A DNA stretch of 64,000 bases from Arthrobacter horti (GCF_030731045.1 NZ_JAVALS010000003.1:62001-126000); one strand, 5' to 3'; shown: positions 35,020 to 44,133, counted from the stretch's first letter. Numbers and translations: made by a program. Notes: generated by a model from the letters alone, not told the origin.

Positions 35020-35988
35020 TCATCCATCGCCGCCCCTCTTCCGGCGGCTGAGCCGCTTCATCGTCGTGTCGAACTCCCGGTGGGCCTCGCGTTCCGCCTT
35101 GCGCTCAGTGGCCCGCTGCTTCGCCTCCACCCGCTTGATGCCGCCGCGCCGGAGACTCTTCACCCCGCCGTCGAGCATCAGCAGCGCCTGTTCCGTGAGC
35201 GCGGCATTGCGCAGCTGCAGCGCCGTCCCCTTGCGCCGCTGGATCTCGCCGAGCGTGGACTGGGCGTCCGTGAGCCGCCCGGTCTGGCGCTGAGCCCGGG
35301 CGCGCAGGAGCAGGAGGCCAGCACTCAGGTCCTCGCCGTTGCGCACCCCCTCGCTGAGACCGATCACGGAGGCGTAGTCCTCCCGCAGGCCCGCCAGATG
35401 GGCCAGCGCGAGCGCCTTGGCCGGGGACGACGGCACCGCATCCAGCTGCACGACGGCGGCCGGCAGGTCACCGATCTCGCGCAGCGCGTGCGCGGTGGCG
35501 TAGCGGAGGGCCTCGTCGGAGTAGAGGATGCGGGCTGCGACCCCGTCACCGAGCTCCACCTCCACCACCAGGCCCATCAGATGGCGCTCCATGAAGCGGT
35601 GCGCGGCGTCGTCAACCAGGGTCTCCCGGCCCCGCCGCAACAGCTCGGCGGCCTGCGGATACTGACGGCCCTGGTACGCCCGCAGACCGGCCAGGACGAA
35701 GCAGAGCCCGGCGAAGCCACTGTGGCCGTGGGCCAGGCGGAGGAAGCGTTCGGGCCCGCCACCCGCCGTCAGTTCGGCGTGCAACGCTTTGGCGAATTTG
35801 CTCGAGAACCCGGGCAGCCGGCCCGGCCCCTCCCGGAAGCTGAAGCGATGGACCGGGTCCAGCCCGCGGGAGGCCCGGACGCGTTCGCCCAGGCCACTGG
35901 CCAGTTTCCGCACGGACACCTGGAACACCACGCCCACGAACGGCGTGATGTCCCGGGCGTCCTGGTGGATGGGCGGCGACGGAGCCAT
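35020..35988 (-). CDS. Helical repeat protein of unknown function
   Basis: 322 residues, almost all helical. Segments such as FAGLCFVLAGLRAYQGRQYP and GDLPAAVVQLDAVPSSPAKA look like degenerate TPR pairs. Basic C-terminus (KRVEAKQRATERKAEREA..). No catalytic motif. Starts three bases after the MFS stop, so cotranscribed with it. Confidence 0.65.
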   Translation of the reverse strand: MAPSPPIHQDARDITPFVGVVFQVSVRKLASGLGERVRASRGLDPVHRFSFREGPGRLPGFSSKFAKALHAELTAGGGPERFLRLAHGHSGFAGLCFVLAGLRAYQGRQYPQAAELLRRGRETLVDDAAHRFMERHLMGLVVEVELGDGVAARILYSDEALRYATAHALREIGDLPAAVVQLDAVPSSPAKALALAHLAGLREDYASVIGLSEGVRNGEDLSAGLLLLRARAQRQTGRLTDAQSTLGEIQRRKGTALQLRNAALTEQALLMLDGGVKSLRRGGIKRVEAKQRATERKAEREAHREFDTTMKRLSRRKRGGDG

Positions 35989-35991
35989 GGG

Positions 35992-37263
35992 TCAGGCGAC
36001 GCCCTTGATCCGCACCACGAACACCGCACCCAGCAGACCGATCACCGCCGCCGCGACATAGAGGGAGAGGTAGCCGCCCCAGAGGGTTACGAACGGCCAG
36101 GCGATGGCCGGCGCGATGACCTGGGGCAGCGAGTTGGCGATGTTGATGACTCCCAGGTCCTTGCCGCGGTCCTCAGGATTGGGCAGGACCTGGGTGATGA
36201 GGGCGAAGTCCACCGCCAGGTAGGCGCCGAAGCCGATGCCCAGCACGGACGCGCCCACCAGGCCACCCACCCAGGTGGGCGAGAACGCGAGGATGAGGGC
36301 CGACGTCGCGATGATCGCGGAGGAGAGGATGACCATGGGCTTGCGGCGGCCCATGCGGTCGCTGATCCGCCCGCCGATCACGCTGGTGACGATCACGAAC
36401 ACGGCGTACAGGCCGGTCAGGATGAGGACGCCGGTCTCCGCCGCGATGCCCTCGGTCTCCTTCAGACGGACGGCGTCGGTGAGGAAGAACAGCAGGTACA
36501 GGGTGATCATGTGGTTGCCGATGTTCACCAGCAGGCGCGTGATCCAGGCCCAGCGGAAGTCGGGATGCGCCAGCGGCCGCACGAAGCCCAGGAGGAACGG
36601 GCCCCAGGCCAAGGGCGGGACATCGCCACGGTGGATGGGCCGGTCGTCGGAGCGCAGGGCGAAAAGGACCACGCCGAGCACCAGCGCCAGGGCGGCCAGG
36701 CCGTAGCCGAGCCACAGATTGCCGCTGACCACGGCGGCGATCACGGCGCCCAGGAGGATGCCGACGGTCTGGCCCATCGCGGCCAGGCCGCCCACCGTGC
36801 CGCGCCGGGCCACGGGCACCTTGTCCGGGATGGCGGCCGTGATGGCGGCGTAGGCGCCGTTGCAGCCGGCCTGCACCAGGCACCAGGCGAGCGTCATGAG
36901 CGCGACGTCCGGGACGCCCGCAAGCGCGATGAGCCCCAGCGCACCGACGACGGCGCCGCCCACCACCCACGGCACGCGGCGGCCGAAGCGGCTGGCGGTG
37001 CGGTCGCTGAAGGCGCCGAAGATGGGATTGGCCACCAGGGAGACGGCGGCGCCGGCCCCCGTGACGAGGGCCAGGATGCCCTCCTTCTGCCCAGGGTCCA
37101 GAACCGCGGCCTGAAGGCCGAGCAGCACCTGCAGCGGGGCGAAGAACGCGGCGTTGATCCCCAGGTTCACCAGCACCACGCCGGTGATCCACAGCGGCGT
37201 GACGGGACGGGTTGGCTCCTGGCCGGCTTCGCCGGTGGCCGGTCCCTGGTGCGCGACGGACAT
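35992..37263 (-). CDS. MFS transporter (sugar-type)
   Basis: 423 residues from ATG 37263 (GAGGAG site). Twelve hydrophobic segments; MFS loop motifs GAFSDRTASRFGRRVPWVV (after TM2) and GGRISDRMGRRKPMVI (after TM8). The layout resembles the SLC45/GPH-like carriers that co-transport sugars with protons. Substrate unknown. Confidence 0.8.
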   Translation of the reverse strand: MSVAHQGPATGEAGQEPTRPVTPLWITGVVLVNLGINAAFFAPLQVLLGLQAAVLDPGQKEGILALVTGAGAAVSLVANPIFGAFSDRTASRFGRRVPWVVGGAVVGALGLIALAGVPDVALMTLAWCLVQAGCNGAYAAITAAIPDKVPVARRGTVGGLAAMGQTVGILLGAVIAAVVSGNLWLGYGLAALALVLGVVLFALRSDDRPIHRGDVPPLAWGPFLLGFVRPLAHPDFRWAWITRLLVNIGNHMITLYLLFFLTDAVRLKETEGIAAETGVLILTGLYAVFVIVTSVIGGRISDRMGRRKPMVILSSAIIATSALILAFSPTWVGGLVGASVLGIGFGAYLAVDFALITQVLPNPEDRGKDLGVINIANSLPQVIAPAIAWPFVTLWGGYLSLYVAAAVIGLLGAVFVVRIKGVA

Positions 37264-37349
37264 TCGACTCCTCGATCCCCGCAAGGTGGCTCGCCCAGCG
37301 CGCCCGCGCGCAAGGCCGTACGAGGCTCATCCTATGCCGGGCCAAACAC

Positions 37350-37410
37350 GTTGAGTGCTCAGTTGTGGCGGGATTTCGAGCGGGGAAATCACCACAACTG
37401 AGCACTCAAC
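37350..37410. repeat. Palindromic element family A, copy 5 (61 bp)
   Basis: Arms GTTGAGTGCTCAGTTGTGG.. / ..CACAACTGAGCACTCAAC; 20 outer bp pair perfectly. Between two co-directional MFS genes, 13 bp after the stop of the upstream one. Confidence 0.92.
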
Positions 37411-37423
37411 CGGAGGAAGAGAC

Positions 37424-38653
37424 TCAGACGATGTGCGGCTCGTGGGCGTTGAGGTACTTGCGGCCGGTGAAGATCGCCACGATGGAGAGGACCATGATCA
37501 CGGCCGCCACGAAGAACGGCACCTGAGCCCCGAAGTGCTCGCCGAGCTGGGCCGCGATGAACGGGGCCAGCGCACCGCCCATCCAGCGGACGAAGTTGTA
37601 GCCGGCGGAGGCCACGGGCCGCGGGGAGTCGGAGACCTCCATGGCCAGCTCCGTGAAGAGGGTGTTGTTGATGCCCAGCAGCGCACCGGAGACGATCACC
37701 AGGACCACCACCGTGACCACCGAGTGCAGCAGGGCCGCCACGCCAAGGCCCCCCAGGACCACCATCAGGCCGGCCAGTGCGGTCATGACGCTGTTCGTGG
37801 TGCCGAAGCGGCGCTGCATGATGGGGGCCACGAAGATCGAGAACACCGCCAGGGCCACGCCCCAGCCGAAGAACACCGCGCCGATTCCGTAGGCGTTCAT
37901 GTGCAGGATGAACGGGGTGAAGGCCAGGACGGTGAAGAAGCCGAAGTTGTAGAACAGGCCCGCGATGGCCGTGGTGCGCAGCCCGGCGTGGCCGAGTGCG
38001 AGGATCGGGTCCTTCAGCTGCACCTTCTTGGCCGGTTTGGGCAAGGTGGGCAGCATGAAGAAGAGGGCGATGAACGCGGCGGCCATGAGGGCAGCGGTGC
38101 CGAAGAACGGGGCGCGCCATTGCCAGCCGCCCAGGAGGGCGCCCAGGAGCGGGCCGAGGGAGATGCCCAGGCCCAGGGCCGCCTCGTAGAGGATGATCGC
38201 CACGCCGGAGCCGCCGGAGGCGACGCCCACGATCACCGCGAGCGCGGTGGCCACAAACAGCGCGTTGCCCAGGCCCCAGCCGGCGCGGAAGCCCACCAAT
38301 TGCTCAACGGAGCCGGAAAGGCCGGAAAGGGAGGCGAAGACGGCGATGAGCGCCAGGCCGATCAGCAGGGTCTTCTTGCCGCCGATGCGGGAGGAGACGT
38401 AACCGGTGATGAGCATGGCCACGGCCGTGACCAGGAAGTAGCTGGTGAACAGCAGGGACACCTGGCTGGGGCTCGCGTTCAGGTTCTCCGCGATGGCGGG
38501 GAGGATGGGGTCCACCAGGCCGATCCCCATGAAGGAGAACACGGCGGCGAGGGCGGTGGCCCACACGGCCTTCGGCTGGCGGAAGAAGGAGGCCTTCTCC
38601 TCTTCCAGAACGGTGTGACTGCTGTGGATGGACTCATCCAGCTGGCTGCTCAT
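37424..38653 (-). CDS. MFS drug-efflux transporter (DHA1 type)
   Basis: 409 residues, twelve hydrophobic segments. GLVDPILPAIAENLNASPSQ, loop GYVSSRIGGKKTLL and motif C-like GLGISLGPLLGALLGG near TM5 mark a drug:H+ antiporter. The MarR gene directly upstream in the same direction is probably its repressor. Confidence 0.85.
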   Translation of the reverse strand: MSSQLDESIHSSHTVLEEEKASFFRQPKAVWATALAAVFSFMGIGLVDPILPAIAENLNASPSQVSLLFTSYFLVTAVAMLITGYVSSRIGGKKTLLIGLALIAVFASLSGLSGSVEQLVGFRAGWGLGNALFVATALAVIVGVASGGSGVAIILYEAALGLGISLGPLLGALLGGWQWRAPFFGTAALMAAAFIALFFMLPTLPKPAKKVQLKDPILALGHAGLRTTAIAGLFYNFGFFTVLAFTPFILHMNAYGIGAVFFGWGVALAVFSIFVAPIMQRRFGTTNSVMTALAGLMVVLGGLGVAALLHSVVTVVVLVIVSGALLGINNTLFTELAMEVSDSPRPVASAGYNFVRWMGGALAPFIAAQLGEHFGAQVPFFVAAVIMVLSIVAIFTGRKYLNAHEPHIV

Positions 38654-38693
38654 GCTCGCTTCTCTCCTGTGGAGGGTGCCGGGGCGGTCCCGG

Positions 38694-39140
38694 TCACTCC
38701 TCGCGCAAACGGTCGTAAATGCTGGTCAGAACGGGAATGGCGGACTCGAGGGCGGTGCGGTCCGCGGGTTCCAGGCGCTCGATCACCGCGGCGATGGCGC
38801 GGTTGCGGCGGAGGTTCACCCGCTCCACGGCCTCCCAGCCGCCGTCCGTGAGGCGGACGACGACGGCGCGCGAGTCGTCCGGGTCGCTCTCCCGGCGTAC
38901 GTAACCGCGGCCTTCCAGGCGGGTGATCTGCTCGGTGGCGGTGGGGGTCCGCACGCCCAGACTGCGGGCGACGTCGCTGACGCGGGCACCGCCGTCGGCC
39001 AGGAGGGTGAGCAGACTCAGCTGCGTGCCGGTCAGCTCGGTCTCCCCGACGTCCAGGCGGCGCGTCACGTAGACGGCCTGGCGCAGGGCCTCGCGGAAAC
39101 TGCGGGCCAGCTCGAGCGCCTCATCCGTTTCCTTGTTCAT
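38694..39140 (-). CDS. MarR-family repressor of the adjacent MFS pump
   Basis: 148 residues. Winged helix VSDVARSLGVRTPTATEQIT, wing GRGYVRRESDPDDSRAVVVR. Its start codon abuts a long operator-like palindrome (39141-39173), so it is almost certainly autoregulated. Forms a unit with the MFS gene (40-bp gap). Confidence 0.9.
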   Translation of the reverse strand: MNKETDEALELARSFREALRQAVYVTRRLDVGETELTGTQLSLLTLLADGGARVSDVARSLGVRTPTATEQITRLEGRGYVRRESDPDDSRAVVVRLTDGGWEAVERVNLRRNRAIAAVIERLEPADRTALESAIPVLTSIYDRLREE

Positions 39141-39173
39141 AATTAGGCATCCTAACAGTTAGGTTGCCTAATT
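39141..39173. promoter_or_regulatory. MarR operator palindrome
   Basis: AATTAGGCATCCTAAC - A - GTTAGGTTGCCTAATT: 16-bp arms with one mismatch, immediately before the MarR start. AT-rich and of the size two MarR dimers would cover. Confidence 0.75.
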
Positions 39174-39273
39174 ACAAAGTTCTCCGGCGGATGCCGTACG
39201 AAGATCGACACTTCACGCCCTGGACCACTCAAGCGTTCGACATTTGTTTATCCAGCCCGGATCTCATTCGCGC

Positions 39274-39307
39274 TACGCTGTGAGCGGCCAAATGTTAGCC
39301 AGCTCAC
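39274..39307 (+). promoter_or_regulatory. cycA -10 box and start-site inverted repeat
   Basis: TACGCT (39274-39279) followed directly by GTGAGC...GCTCAC (39280-39307), an inverted repeat over the predicted start of transcription. Likely an operator, or a 5' UTR hairpin. Confidence 0.4.
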
Positions 39308-39337
39308 TTTGGCGACAATGCGAACGAAGGGTCCAGT

Positions 39338-40789
39338 ATGAGCAATCAGCAACCGACCGCTCCTGCGAGCAGCACGGCCCCGGAGGCCGGGGTCTCCAGC
39401 GAACCACATCTGGAACGCGCCCTCAGCAACCGGCACATCCAGCTCCTTGCGATCGGCGGCGCCATCGGCACCGGGCTGTTCATGGGCAGCGGCAAGACCA
39501 TCTCCGTGGCCGGGCCGTCCGTGATCTTCGTGTACATGATCATCGGCTTCATGCTGTTCTTCGTCATGCGCGCCATGGGTGAACTGCTGCTCTCCAATCT
39601 GCACTACAAGTCCTTCAGCGACTTCGCGGGCGATCTCCTGGGCCCCTGGGCCGGCTTCTTCACCGGCTGGACCTACTGGTTCTGCTGGGTGGTCACGGGC
39701 GTGGCGGACGTGGTGGCCATCGCCGGGTACGCCAAGGAGCTGGTCCCGGGCATCCCGCTCTGGATCCCGGGCCTGGTGACCATCGGTATCCTGCTGGCCC
39801 TGAACCTGCCCACCGTGAAGGCCTTCGGTGAGACCGAGTTCTGGTTCGCCCTCATCAAGATCGTGGCCATCGTGGCCCTGATCATCACCGGCCTGATCCT
39901 GATCTTCACCGGCTTCCAGTCCCCCGCGGGCACCGCCTCCTTCACGAATCTGTGGAGCCACGGCGGGTTCTTCCCCAAGGAGTTCATGGGCTTCGTGGCC
40001 GGCTTCCAGATCGCCGTGTTCGCCTTCGTGGGCATTGAGCTCGTGGGCACCGCCGCCGCGGAGACCAAGAACCCGGAGCACAACCTGCCGCGGGCCATCA
40101 ACGCCATCCCGGTCCGCGTCATGCTCTTCTACGTGGGCGCCCTGATCATCCTCATGTCCGTCACCCCGTGGACCGAGTTCATGGCCGGCCACAGCCCCTT
40201 CATCGGCATGTTCTCCCTGGCGGGCCTCGGCATCGCCGCCACCGTGGTCAACCTGGTGGTCCTGACCTCCGCCATGTCCAGCGCCAACTCCGGCATCTAC
40301 TCCACCTCCCGCATGGTGTTCGGCCTGGCCCAGGACGGCGACGCGCCGGCCGTGTTCGGCAAGCTGTCCCGACGCAAGGTGCCCCAGAACGCCCTGTTCC
40401 TCTCCTGCGTCCTGCTGCTGGGCGGCGTCGTGCTCCTCTACGCGGGCAAGGACATCGGCGCCGCGTTCGACATGGTGACCACCGTGTCCGCCGTCTGCTT
40501 CATGTTCGTCTGGACCATCATCCTGCTCAGCTACCTGGCCTACCGCCGCAAGCGCCCGGAACTGGCCGCGCAGAGCAAGTACAAGATGCCCGGCGGCGTG
40601 GCGATGGTGTACGTGGTCTTCGCCTTCTTCCTGTTCCTGATCTGGGCCCTCACCACCCAGCCCGACACCCTGACGGCGCTGCTCGTGACGCCGATCTGGT
40701 TCGTGATCCTGGTGATCGCCTGGCTCTACGTGAGGCGCTCACCGCACCACAAAGCCAGGCATGAAGCCTGGACACAAAGCATGAAGTAA
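39338..40789 (+). CDS. cycA: D-serine/D-alanine/glycine-type amino acid permease
   Basis: 483 residues, twelve membrane segments, APC superfamily. SNRHIQLLAIGGAIGTGLFM is the AAT-family signature; FVGIELVGTAAAETKNPEHN and MSSANSGIYSTSRMVFGLAQ are conserved substrate-site regions. Closest named type is CycA; exact substrate is inference. GAAGGG site upstream, own terminator downstream. Confidence 0.85.
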   Translation: MSNQQPTAPASSTAPEAGVSSEPHLERALSNRHIQLLAIGGAIGTGLFMGSGKTISVAGPSVIFVYMIIGFMLFFVMRAMGELLLSNLHYKSFSDFAGDLLGPWAGFFTGWTYWFCWVVTGVADVVAIAGYAKELVPGIPLWIPGLVTIGILLALNLPTVKAFGETEFWFALIKIVAIVALIITGLILIFTGFQSPAGTASFTNLWSHGGFFPKEFMGFVAGFQIAVFAFVGIELVGTAAAETKNPEHNLPRAINAIPVRVMLFYVGALIILMSVTPWTEFMAGHSPFIGMFSLAGLGIAATVVNLVVLTSAMSSANSGIYSTSRMVFGLAQDGDAPAVFGKLSRRKVPQNALFLSCVLLLGGVVLLYAGKDIGAAFDMVTTVSAVCFMFVWTIILLSYLAYRRKRPELAAQSKYKMPGGVAMVYVVFAFFLFLIWALTTQPDTLTALLVTPIWFVILVIAWLYVRRSPHHKARHEAWTQSMK

Positions 40790-40800
40790 ACGTCTTTTTG

Positions 40801-40823
40801 TGGGCGGGCCCCAGGCCCGCCCA
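40801..40823 (+). terminator. Terminator of cycA
   Basis: Perfect 10-bp stem TGGGCGGGCC / GGCCCGCCCA with loop CCA, 12 bp after the cycA stop. No U tract. Confidence 0.7.
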
Positions 40824-40881
40824 CTACCATTTCCAGCATGTTTCCCGCACTTGAATCGTGTGAGCCTAAGGAGTTCCGCCC

Positions 40882-42561
40882 ATGACCTTCCAGGGAGTCG
40901 GGGTCAACCCCGGCCGCGTGATCGCAACTGTCAAGCACATGCCGGAGCCGCTCGCCGAGCCGCCCGCAGGAGAGACCCTGCCGGCCGGAACGGACCCGGC
41001 CGAAGCCATCGCGGGTCTGAAGTCCGCGGCCGCGGCCGTGCATGACGAGCTCAAGGAGCGGGCCACGAGGGCCCGGGAGGACGGCAAGGCCGTCCTGGAG
41101 GCCACGGCGCTGATGGCCAAGGACACCATGCTGCTCAAGGCGGCGGGAAAGCTCATCACGGCGGGCACCGGCGTGGAACGCGCCGTCTGGGAGGCCGCCG
41201 ACGGTGTGGCCGCCCAGCTCAAAGCGGTGGGCGGCTACATGGCCGAACGCGCCACGGACGTGCTGGACGTGCGCGCCCGCATCGTCGCGCAGCTGCGCGG
41301 CGTCCCGGCACCGGGCATCCCCAGCTCGGACACCCCCTTCATCCTCCTGGCCGAGGACCTCGCCCCGGCGGACACCGCCACCCTGGACACCTCCGTGGTC
41401 CTGGCCCTGGCCACCTCCGGCGGCGGCCCGCAGTCCCACACCGCCATCATCGCCCGCTCCCTGGGCCTGCCCGCCGTCGTCGCGGCAGCGGGCATCGAGG
41501 CGATCGCGGAAGGCAGCGAAGTGTATGTGGACGGCGCGGCCGGCGTCGTCGTCGACGCTCCCGGAGACGCCGAGCGCGAGGCCGCGGCCAAGTGGGCCAC
41601 GAGCGCCGCGACGCTGGCCTCCTTCGACGGCACGGGCACGACGGCGGACGGTCACCTGGTGCCGCTGCTGGCCAATGTGGGCAACGCCAAGGACGCCGAG
41701 GCGGCCGCCGCGCTCGGCGCACAGGGTGTGGGCCTGTTCCGCACCGAATTCTGCTTCCTGGAGCGCGACACCGAGCCGACCGTGGACGAGCAGGCTGCCG
41801 CCTACCGGGCCGTGTTCGCCGCGTTCCCGGGGCGAAAGGTGGTGGTCCGGACCCTGGACGCGGGCGCGGACAAGCCCCTGCCGTTCCTCACGGACGCCAC
41901 CGAGCCGAACCCGGCCCTGGGCGTGCGCGGCTACCGCACCGACTGGACCACCCCGGGCGTGCTGGAGCGCCAGCTCTCCGCGATCGCCCAGGCCACCGAG
42001 GACTCCGAGGCGGACGTGTGGGTCATGGCCCCCATGATCGCCACCCGGCCGGAGGCCGCCCACTTCGCCGGTCTGTGCGCCGCGGCGGGGCTGAAGACCC
42101 CGGGCGTCATGGTGGAGGTCCCGTCCGTGGCCCTGACCGCGGGCAGCGTCCTGCAGGAGGTCGACTTCGCCTCACTCGGCACCAACGACCTCACCCAGTA
42201 CGCCATGGCCGCGGACCGCATGCTCGGCCCGCTTGCCGGCCTCAACGACCCGTGGCAGCCGGCCGTGCTGCGCCTGGTGCAGCTGACCGTGGAGGGCGCC
42301 AAGGCGGCCGGGGACAAGGCAGTGGGCGTGTGCGGTGAGTCCGCCGCGGACCCGGCACTCGCCGTCGTCCTCACCGGCCTGGGCGTGAACACGCTGTCCA
42401 TGACCGCCCGCTCGCTCGCCGCCGTCGGCACCGTGCTCAAGTCGGTGTCCCTGCCCGAGGCACAGGAGCTCGCGGCGCTGGCCGTGAACGCGCCCACCGC
42501 AGCCGAGGGCCGCGAGGCCGTCCGCTCCCGCCTGCCGATGCTCGCCGAGCTCGGGCTCTAA
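40882..42561 (+). CDS. ptsI: PTS enzyme I (phosphoenolpyruvate-protein phosphotransferase)
   Basis: 559 residues, full length. Active-site His186 in SGGGPQSHTAIIAR; PEP-site blocks VGLFRTEFCFLERD, TNDLTQYAMAADR and the cysteine in GVCGESAADP. Takes phosphate from PEP and passes it to HPr, driving all PTS sugar uptake. AAGGAG site. Followed by ptsH after 36 bp, same transcript. Confidence 0.96.
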   Translation: MTFQGVGVNPGRVIATVKHMPEPLAEPPAGETLPAGTDPAEAIAGLKSAAAAVHDELKERATRAREDGKAVLEATALMAKDTMLLKAAGKLITAGTGVERAVWEAADGVAAQLKAVGGYMAERATDVLDVRARIVAQLRGVPAPGIPSSDTPFILLAEDLAPADTATLDTSVVLALATSGGGPQSHTAIIARSLGLPAVVAAAGIEAIAEGSEVYVDGAAGVVVDAPGDAEREAAAKWATSAATLASFDGTGTTADGHLVPLLANVGNAKDAEAAAALGAQGVGLFRTEFCFLERDTEPTVDEQAAAYRAVFAAFPGRKVVVRTLDAGADKPLPFLTDATEPNPALGVRGYRTDWTTPGVLERQLSAIAQATEDSEADVWVMAPMIATRPEAAHFAGLCAAAGLKTPGVMVEVPSVALTAGSVLQEVDFASLGTNDLTQYAMAADRMLGPLAGLNDPWQPAVLRLVQLTVEGAKAAGDKAVGVCGESAADPALAVVLTGLGVNTLSMTARSLAAVGTVLKSVSLPEAQELAALAVNAPTAAEGREAVRSRLPMLAELGL

Positions 42562-42597
42562 GCTTTCACCAGACCTACTTTTTCGAAGGAGAACCCC

Positions 42598-42876
42598 ATG
42601 CCCGAACGCAAAGCAGTCGTCGCCAGCGCCTCCGGCCTGCACGCCCGCCCCGCCGCGCTCTTCGCCGAGGCCGCAGGAGACCTGGACGTCGAGGTGACGA
42701 TCGCCCTGGACGGCACCCCCGAGGACGAGGCCATGGACGCCTCCAGCATCCTCTCCCTCATGACCCTGGGCGCCGGCAATGGTGACACCGTGGTGCTGCG
42801 CGCCGAAGGCCCCGGCGCCGACGAGGCCCTGGACAAGCTCGCCGCCCTGGTCGAGACGGACCTGGACGCCGTCTGA
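42598..42876 (+). CDS. ptsH: PTS phosphocarrier HPr
   Basis: 92 residues. Phosphoacceptor His15 in SGLHARPAALF and the Ser46-like region MDASSILSLMTLGA. Relays phosphate from enzyme I to the sugar-specific EIIs. AAGGAG site. Followed by the hairpin at 42902. Confidence 0.96.
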   Translation: MPERKAVVASASGLHARPAALFAEAAGDLDVEVTIALDGTPEDEAMDASSILSLMTLGAGNGDTVVLRAEGPGADEALDKLAALVETDLDAV

Positions 42877-42890
42877 GTAGACTGTCCTTT

Positions 42891-43009
42891 CATCGATTGC
42901 CCCGTAGGTGTCGTTTTGAGCGCTCAGAACGACACCTACGGTGGGCCCCCGCCGCCGAGGGACCCGAACCGAGCTTGCGAGGTTGGGGAGGCGGCGGGGA
43001 CAATCGATG
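42891..43009. repeat. Nested inverted-repeat element after ptsH
   Basis: Three nested or adjacent stems: outer CATCGATTG (42891-42899) / CAATCGATG (43001-43009); a tight hairpin CCGTAGGTGTCGTT / AACGACACCTACGG (42902-42941, 14 bp perfect); and CCCCGCCGCC / GGCGGCGGGG near 42947-42999. The inner hairpin is a plausible ptsH terminator; the outer nine-base arms suggest a discrete element. Confidence 0.7.
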
Positions 43010-43011
43010 TT

Positions 43012-43017
43012 TAAGCT
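43012..43017 (+). promoter_or_regulatory. -10 box of the HTH gene (leaderless)
   Basis: TAAGCT, six bases before the ATG at 43024 and just outside the nested inverted repeat. Confidence 0.45.
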
Positions 43018-43023
43018 GTGGTC

Positions 43024-43473
43024 ATGACCGCGCCACACACCACTGAACCCCTCCCCCACGACGCCGCAGCCGGGCTTCGGCGGGCGCTGGACGGCGGGCA
43101 GGACGTCACCGTCTTCGTGGACGGCACGGTCTTCAGACTGCCCGACGGCGCGCGGGACGCCGTGCTGGACCTGCTGTCCCGCCTGGCGCAGGGCGAGGCG
43201 GTCACGGTGAGCACCGTGGACGGTGCCGCGGGCGCCGGCCAGGAGGAGCCGGGTGCGGACGAACTCCTGAACACGGGCCAGGCGGCGGCGCTGGCCGGCA
43301 TCTCCCACACCTTTCTGCGGAACATGACGGACCGGGGCGAGATCCCCGTCCAGTACCGCGGCACGCACCGGCGGATCCGGCGCGGTGACATCCTCGCCTG
43401 GCTGGCCGCGCAAAAGACGGCCGTGCAAAAGAAGAGTGACGCGGCGGCAGCCGCAGACCCCGCCGCGGACTAG
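43024..43473 (+). CDS. Excisionase/MerR-type helix-turn-helix protein
   Basis: 149 residues. A middle/C-terminal excisionase-like HTH: ELLNTGQAAALAGISHTFLR, then IPVQYRGTHRRIRRGDILAW. The N-terminal half (DVTVFVDGTVFRLPDGARDA..) resembles the small antitoxin-like domain found before such HTHs. An in-frame GTG at 43018 is possible but the ATG fits the -10 box. No partner toxin is adjacent; the next gene encodes a small membrane protein. Confidence 0.72.
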   Translation: MTAPHTTEPLPHDAAAGLRRALDGGQDVTVFVDGTVFRLPDGARDAVLDLLSRLAQGEAVTVSTVDGAAGAGQEEPGADELLNTGQAAALAGISHTFLRNMTDRGEIPVQYRGTHRRIRRGDILAWLAAQKTAVQKKSDAAAAADPAAD

Positions 43474-43482
43474 GCTGGAACC

Positions 43483-43785
43483 GTGCCCAAACTCATCGGT
43501 CTTCACACCCTGTTCGGCGTCCTCGCGGCGGTGCTGGTCGGCGCCGTCCTGGGGCTGCTGGGGATCAGCGGGGTGATTCAGGTCGCCTTCGTGATCGTGG
43601 CGTACGTGGCCGGTGCCGTGATCGCGGCCGAGTTCCTCAAGAAGCGCCATGCCGGCACGGGGGATCCGGGCGATCCGGAGGACGACGGACCCCGTTTCCA
43701 CCACTTCGATTCCCGTGCTCTGGAGCGTCTCGAGGAGGAGCGCAAGGAGTCCCGGCGCCGGGACGCAGGAACGCCCGAGGACTGA
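43483..43785 (+). CDS. Small two-helix membrane protein
   Basis: 100 residues, GTG start with TAGGCT six bases upstream (43471-43476). Two hydrophobic segments (HTLFGVLAAVLVGAVLGLLG and VIQVAFVIVAYVAGAVIAAE), then a charged tail (LERLEEERKESRRRD). Unknown function. Nine bases after the HTH gene but with its own promoter box. Confidence 0.7.
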   Translation: MPKLIGLHTLFGVLAAVLVGAVLGLLGISGVIQVAFVIVAYVAGAVIAAEFLKKRHAGTGDPGDPEDDGPRFHHFDSRALERLEEERKESRRRDAGTPED

Positions 43786-43814
43786 TCCCCGGCGCCCGGC
43801 CAGGCGGCGAGAGG

Positions 43815-43836
43815 GCGTTAAGATCGCGTTAAGATC
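43815..43836. promoter_or_regulatory. 11-bp direct repeat, response-regulator-like
   Basis: GCGTTAAGATC twice in tandem. An 11-bp period is what OmpR/PhoB-type regulators use. It sits just upstream of the -35 position relative to TAGCAT at 43862. Confidence 0.45.
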
Positions 43837-43861
43837 CGCCGTCCGGGCCGGATTCCCCACA

Positions 43862-44133
43862 TAGCATCGGGACAACAGGTGCTGCAGGAGCCCGGACGTC
43901 ATCACGTTCCACCGTCAGCGGATCCCCCGATCCGCACCCCCGGACGGCGGAGCGACGCCCACGGTTCCAGGAGGACGGACGTTTCCCGGGCACCTGACGC
44001 TTCCGGAGGAGGCGTGCGCGCCACGAGCCGGCTGCGCACCGCTTCACCCCCAACTCTGAGGCGGTCTCCTCCGGCTCGATGTGTTTGAGCGCCTCCCCAT
44101 ACGCAGCCCGAACGGCCCACCGGCCGTTCGGGC
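43862..44133 (+). ncRNA. Candidate structured non-coding RNA
   Basis: The 371-bp gap between convergent genes holds no credible ORF but has a -10-like TAGCAT (43862-43867), hairpin GCGGATC-CCCC-GATCCGC (43918-43935), a 13-bp perfect inverted repeat linking 43835-43847 with 43939-43951, and a 12-bp perfect terminal stem GCCCGAACGGCC / GGCCGTTCGGGC (44106-44133). C-rich loops recall actinobacterial 6C RNA, but the runs are shorter and I would not claim that family. Ends 24 bp before the regulator stop. Confidence 0.35.

Noticed and set aside
42902..42941. Direct evidence of a CRISPR or other regularly spaced array
   Set aside because: The window has dispersed single palindromes, not tandem repeats with unique spacers.
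43879..44088. A 69-codon GTG frame in the convergent gap
   Set aside because: Codon third positions lack the strong GC bias of real genes, there is no ribosome binding site, and the region is dominated by inverted repeats.
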